Shown: piece by piece, positions 61,427-64,000 of the stretch
Layout of the letters: each line of letters starts with the position of its first letter
How positions within the stretch are numbered: position 1 is the stretch's first letter
Source: Alphaproteobacteria bacterium
Lineage (GTDB): Bacteria; Bacteroidota; Bacteroidia; Bacteroidales; FEN-979
Direction of reading: 5' to 3'
Length of the DNA stretch: 64,000 bases
Assembly: GCA_009928665.1 (NCBI GenBank)
Contig: SACF01000015.1
Span: 23,956 to 87,955 of the forward strand
The notes under the pieces: model-generated
What the model saw: only the letters and a program-made list of their open reading frames with translations
What the model was told of the DNA's origin: nothing
Databases searched by the model: none
Translations under genes and position numbers: made by a program

Positions 61427-64000
61427 TTACTGACGGATCAGTTTAACCGATTCCATCTTTTCACCATTTTCAATATTGATGATGTAGATCCCTGGGAGAA
61501 AATCATCCAGCGACAGAACAAGCTTGTCAGTCTGGCGCATCTCGCGCCGCAGAACCTCGGTTCCCAGCATGTTGTAAATTCTCACCCGGGCATAGAATAC
61601 CATGCCGGGATCTGTCAGTTGCAGGGTAAATTTCCCGGATGTGGGATTGGGATATACCTGGAACCATCCGGCTGATAATCCATCAGCACTCCCGTCGATA
61701 GTCAAAGCAGGATTCCCCGGTGCAGATTGCTGGTTACAGGGGTTTCCCTGCCCGCTGATGTAAGCATGGAGATATCCCTGGGGAAAGACCCTGACACCGG
61801 GCAAAAGGTTGATCTTTGATCCTGCCACAAGGGTAACACCCCCCCCGGCCTGTACCAGAAAAGTGGATCCATTTCCGGCTACGGTTATGGTCTGCGTTGC
61901 ATAAAAGCAGGTATCCGGATCCGTTATGGTGATATCCGTCAGTACCAGGTTCTCCGGATCCACATTGATGACCACCGTTTTGGGTCCGGCAGGTAATGAT
62001 TCTCCGAATTGTCCGGGAAAACCGTAAAGGGTAAGGTCATACCAGGCCTTTACGGTATAATCGTATGTGCCCGAGGGAAGTCCGGTATCGTTATAGGTCA
62101 GGGCATCCGGCTGATTGTTATAATGGATGAAAGCTCCGTTCCGGTAAATATTGTAACCGATCAGTCCGTAAAGTTCATCCTCAATGGCAAAGGGAATCCC
62201 CTGTGCATAAGAACCATCCAGAACATAGGTCCATGCTCCCGATGTGTATTGCAAAGCGTTTCCGGTGACAAGGGTGCCGGTAATGGTTATTGGCGGCACC
62301 CAGGGCCCTGTCAGACCTGATGCCCCCGTAAACTGAAATTCAACCCAGTAGGTTCCGGGGTTCAGGTGGAGCCCGGTACACGTTCCCTCCACAGTCATAA
62401 CCGGTCGGGATGTTCCACCATTCACAGTGGTAGTTCTGTAAATTGACGCCCATGATGTTGCGGTAAGGCGGTTGGTAGTGAGATCTCCCCAGATAACGGT
62501 TCCTCCTGTCGTAGGATCCCCGTTATAAATTCTGAAATAGAGACCGGTGATGGTGGAAGCGGTTGTTGAATTGGTTTGATAACAATAGAATATGAATTTT
62601 TTTGGATCCCAGCCATTCCCTGCCGGAACGGTAAAATCTTCGGCCAGACTGTTGGCAGCAGTTTGTTGGGCCCCGAGACCGTATAGCGTTAGCGGGGTGT
62701 ACAGAATACTTTCATCGGCACCCCCTGCACCGGTGCCCGGACTGTTGACGATGGGACCGTTGTCAAATAGTATGGTCCCCGATGTAGAAGTGGCTTTCAA
62801 CAAAGCCGGTGGTGGATCTGAATGCCAAGGTTGTTCTGCTCCGGTCGCGATTTCCGCTGCAGGTTGGGGTTTGGTGATAAAAGGTCCGGAAGGTAAAGGA
62901 GCAGGGAAATTTCCGAGAGGGACCGGTTTGTTCCATGAAAGTAAAACGCTGTTACCCGAAGGAGTTCCCCCCAAATTGGTGGGTGGAAACAATCCTGCTT
63001 GCTGAACGGTAACAACCACCGGCAATACCGATGGTACGCTCACGGTAATCTGCGCTGTTCTTGGCGCGGGATTGGGATTGGCCGCCACAGTAACCGTCAT
63101 TGATCCGGGACCCGCCCCCGCCGGAGCAACCTGGCACCAGGGTTGATTGCTTGTGGCATTCCAGGGGTAAAAGGAATCAATTGTAAAAGAGGTTCCCGTT
63201 GCCATTGGACCGAGCGACCTGTTTGAAGGTGTCACGTAGAGCGGCCCCTTTACGACTACATCATCAATCGCCCAGTAATATCCCCAGGATCCGGTATAAT
63301 TCCATTTAAATCTGACCAATGCATGACCTCCAACGGCAGAAATACTGGCAGAGAAAAGTTCAGGATTGGTAAGTGAAGTATTGGTAAATGTCTGGATCAG
63401 GGTCCAGGTTGTTCCATTGTCAATGCTGTAATATACTTTGCCTGAAGAACCTGTATAGGATAGGAAATAATGTTTGAATTGAAGGATAACGGCAGTATAA
63501 CCTGTTAGATCCAGCGGAGGGGTGATCAGGTCGGCGTTCTGTGAATTTCCGGATCCATAGCCATCGCTGTTCAGATAGGCATAATTACCGGTCAATGCCG
63601 GATTGGGACTCTGGTCGGTAAGGACCCCGAATGCCCAGATTTGTCCGTTTCCCTGGTGATCAACCTGGCTCCAGCAACCAGGGATCGTCGTATTATCGAA
63701 GGTTTCGCTAAAGGGAACCGAATAGACTCCGCACGGTGTGGTAAAAGTATTTTCCTGCCCATAAAAGGTGCCGATTGAACTGGTGGCGTAGGCCCTCACA
63801 GAATAGGTCGTATTTTGAGAAAGGCCAGTCAACGCACTGGTGAATGCGCCGGCTCCGGTACCATCATTGGTATGGGCGCCGGTAATCAGCGGATCATGAC
63901 CGGTACCCCAGCAAACGCCGCGGGCCGTTACCGGAGCGGCTCCTTCGGTGACCACATTTCCGCCGCAGGTCGCGGTGTTGAGGGTTATCGCGGTGACCGG
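61427..64000 (-). CDS. Large T9SS-exported surface protein with FN3-like and BACON domains, 5' end outside window
   Basis: The frame is open to the window edge (857 visible residues); the true start lies beyond. Seen from the edge, there is an FN3-like module (VTARGVCWGT ... YSVRAYATSS) and a cleaved-adhesin/MAM-like lectin domain (FSETFDNTTIPGCWSQ). A BACON domain with WCQVAPAGAGPGSMTVTV follows, then an FN3 module (PPTNLGGTPSGNSVLLSW), a long unassigned beta region, and a T9SS sorting domain (YPNPTSGKFTLQ). It is probably a carbohydrate- or host-binding surface protein or a multidomain enzyme whose catalytic part is upstream. Confidence 0.88.
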   Translation of the reverse strand, partial: PVTAITLNTATCGGNVVTEGAAPVTARGVCWGTGHDPLITGAHTNDGTGAGAFTSALTGLSQNTTYSVRAYATSSIGTFYGQENTFTTPCGVYSVPFSETFDNTTIPGCWSQVDHQGNGQIWAFGVLTDQSPNPALTGNYAYLNSDGYGSGNSQNADLITPPLDLTGYTAVILQFKHYFLSYTGSSGKVYYSIDNGTTWTLIQTFTNTSLTNPELFSASISAVGGHALVRFKWNYTGSWGYYWAIDDVVVKGPLYVTPSNRSLGPMATGTSFTIDSFYPWNATSNQPWCQVAPAGAGPGSMTVTVAANPNPAPRTAQITVSVPSVLPVVVTVQQAGLFPPTNLGGTPSGNSVLLSWNKPVPLGNFPAPLPSGPFITKPQPAAEIATGAEQPWHSDPPPALLKATSTSGTILFDNGPIVNSPGTGAGGADESILYTPLTLYGLGAQQTAANSLAEDFTVPAGNGWDPKKFIFYCYQTNSTTASTITGLYFRIYNGDPTTGGTVIWGDLTTNRLTATSWASIYRTTTVNGGTSRPVMTVEGTCTGLHLNPGTYWVEFQFTGASGLTGPWVPPITITGTLVTGNALQYTSGAWTYVLDGSYAQGIPFAIEDELYGLIGYNIYRNGAFIHYNNQPDALTYNDTGLPSGTYDYTVKAWYDLTLYGFPGQFGESLPAGPKTVVINVDPENLVLTDITITDPDTCFYATQTITVAGNGSTFLVQAGGGVTLVAGSKINLLPGVRVFPQGYLHAYISGQGNPCNQQSAPGNPALTIDGSADGLSAGWFQVYPNPTSGKFTLQLTDPGMVFYARVRIYNMLGTEVLRREMRQTDKLVLSLDDFLPGIYIINIENGEKMESVKLIRQ

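Overview
The window looks like chromosomal DNA of a member of the Bacteroidota, probably class Bacteroidia. The evidence is a SusC/SusD/SusE starch locus, type IX secretion (T9SS) C-terminal sorting domains on four secreted proteins, BACON and YaiO-like barrel proteins, promoters of the TTTG-N17-20-TAnnTTTG type, almost no Shine-Dalgarno sequences, an atpD-atpC pair with a short epsilon subunit, and an RND pump fused to its outer-membrane channel. Family or genus cannot be assigned from what is visible.

Layout. 1-5.1 kb: a LuxE/PaaK-like acyltransferase cut by the window edge, divergent from a small lipoprotein, the cell-elongation pair mrdA-rodA and an AraC regulator with an HMA-like N-terminus. 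5.3-12.8 kb: an unusual six-gene unit, in order a PqqD-like protein, an ATP-grasp ligase, a LysA-like PLP decarboxylase, a urea-transporter/M23-peptidase fusion, an outer-membrane barrel and a TPR protein; this is the best candidate for an undescribed system. 12.8-18.1 kb: a DUF6599-like protein, an M16C metalloprotease, an ArsF-like thioredoxin-fold protein and a frameshifted pseudogene. 18.1-23.7 kb: a heavy-metal RND efflux pair. 23.8-35.4 kb: a starch/maltodextrin utilisation locus with susC-susD-susE flanked by two GH13 amylases on the opposite strand; SusD carries an internal SusE/F-like insertion. 35.4-41.1 kb: a TonB-dependent receptor and two T9SS-exported Asp-box proteins. 41.5-42.7 kb: arsenate reductase, HU protein and a small lipoprotein. 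43.0-44.9 kb: an AT-rich ATPase/nuclease pair, probably acquired anti-phage defence, lying at the 3' side of tRNA-Phe. 45.5-60.6 kb: housekeeping genes (coaX, an outer-membrane protein, lptC, ppiD, atpDC, an M23-LysM peptidase, lspA, a DksA-like regulator, ileS, a nitroreductase, a MATE exporter preceded by a folded RNA). 60.6-64 kb: PspC, a PAS protein and a large T9SS surface protein running off the window.

How the parts work together. The 5.5-12.8 kb unit combines small-molecule chemistry (ligation and decarboxylation, possibly on a PqqD-bound or carrier-bound substrate) with a trans-envelope route (inner-membrane channel with a periplasmic peptidase, outer-membrane barrel, TPR partner). 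The sus locus binds, trims and imports starch or maltodextrins. The mrdA-rodA, lptC, lspA and ppiD genes serve envelope construction. Word-like intergenic repeats built from short ATTG-containing units recur at five places and in two cases lie inside apparent operons.
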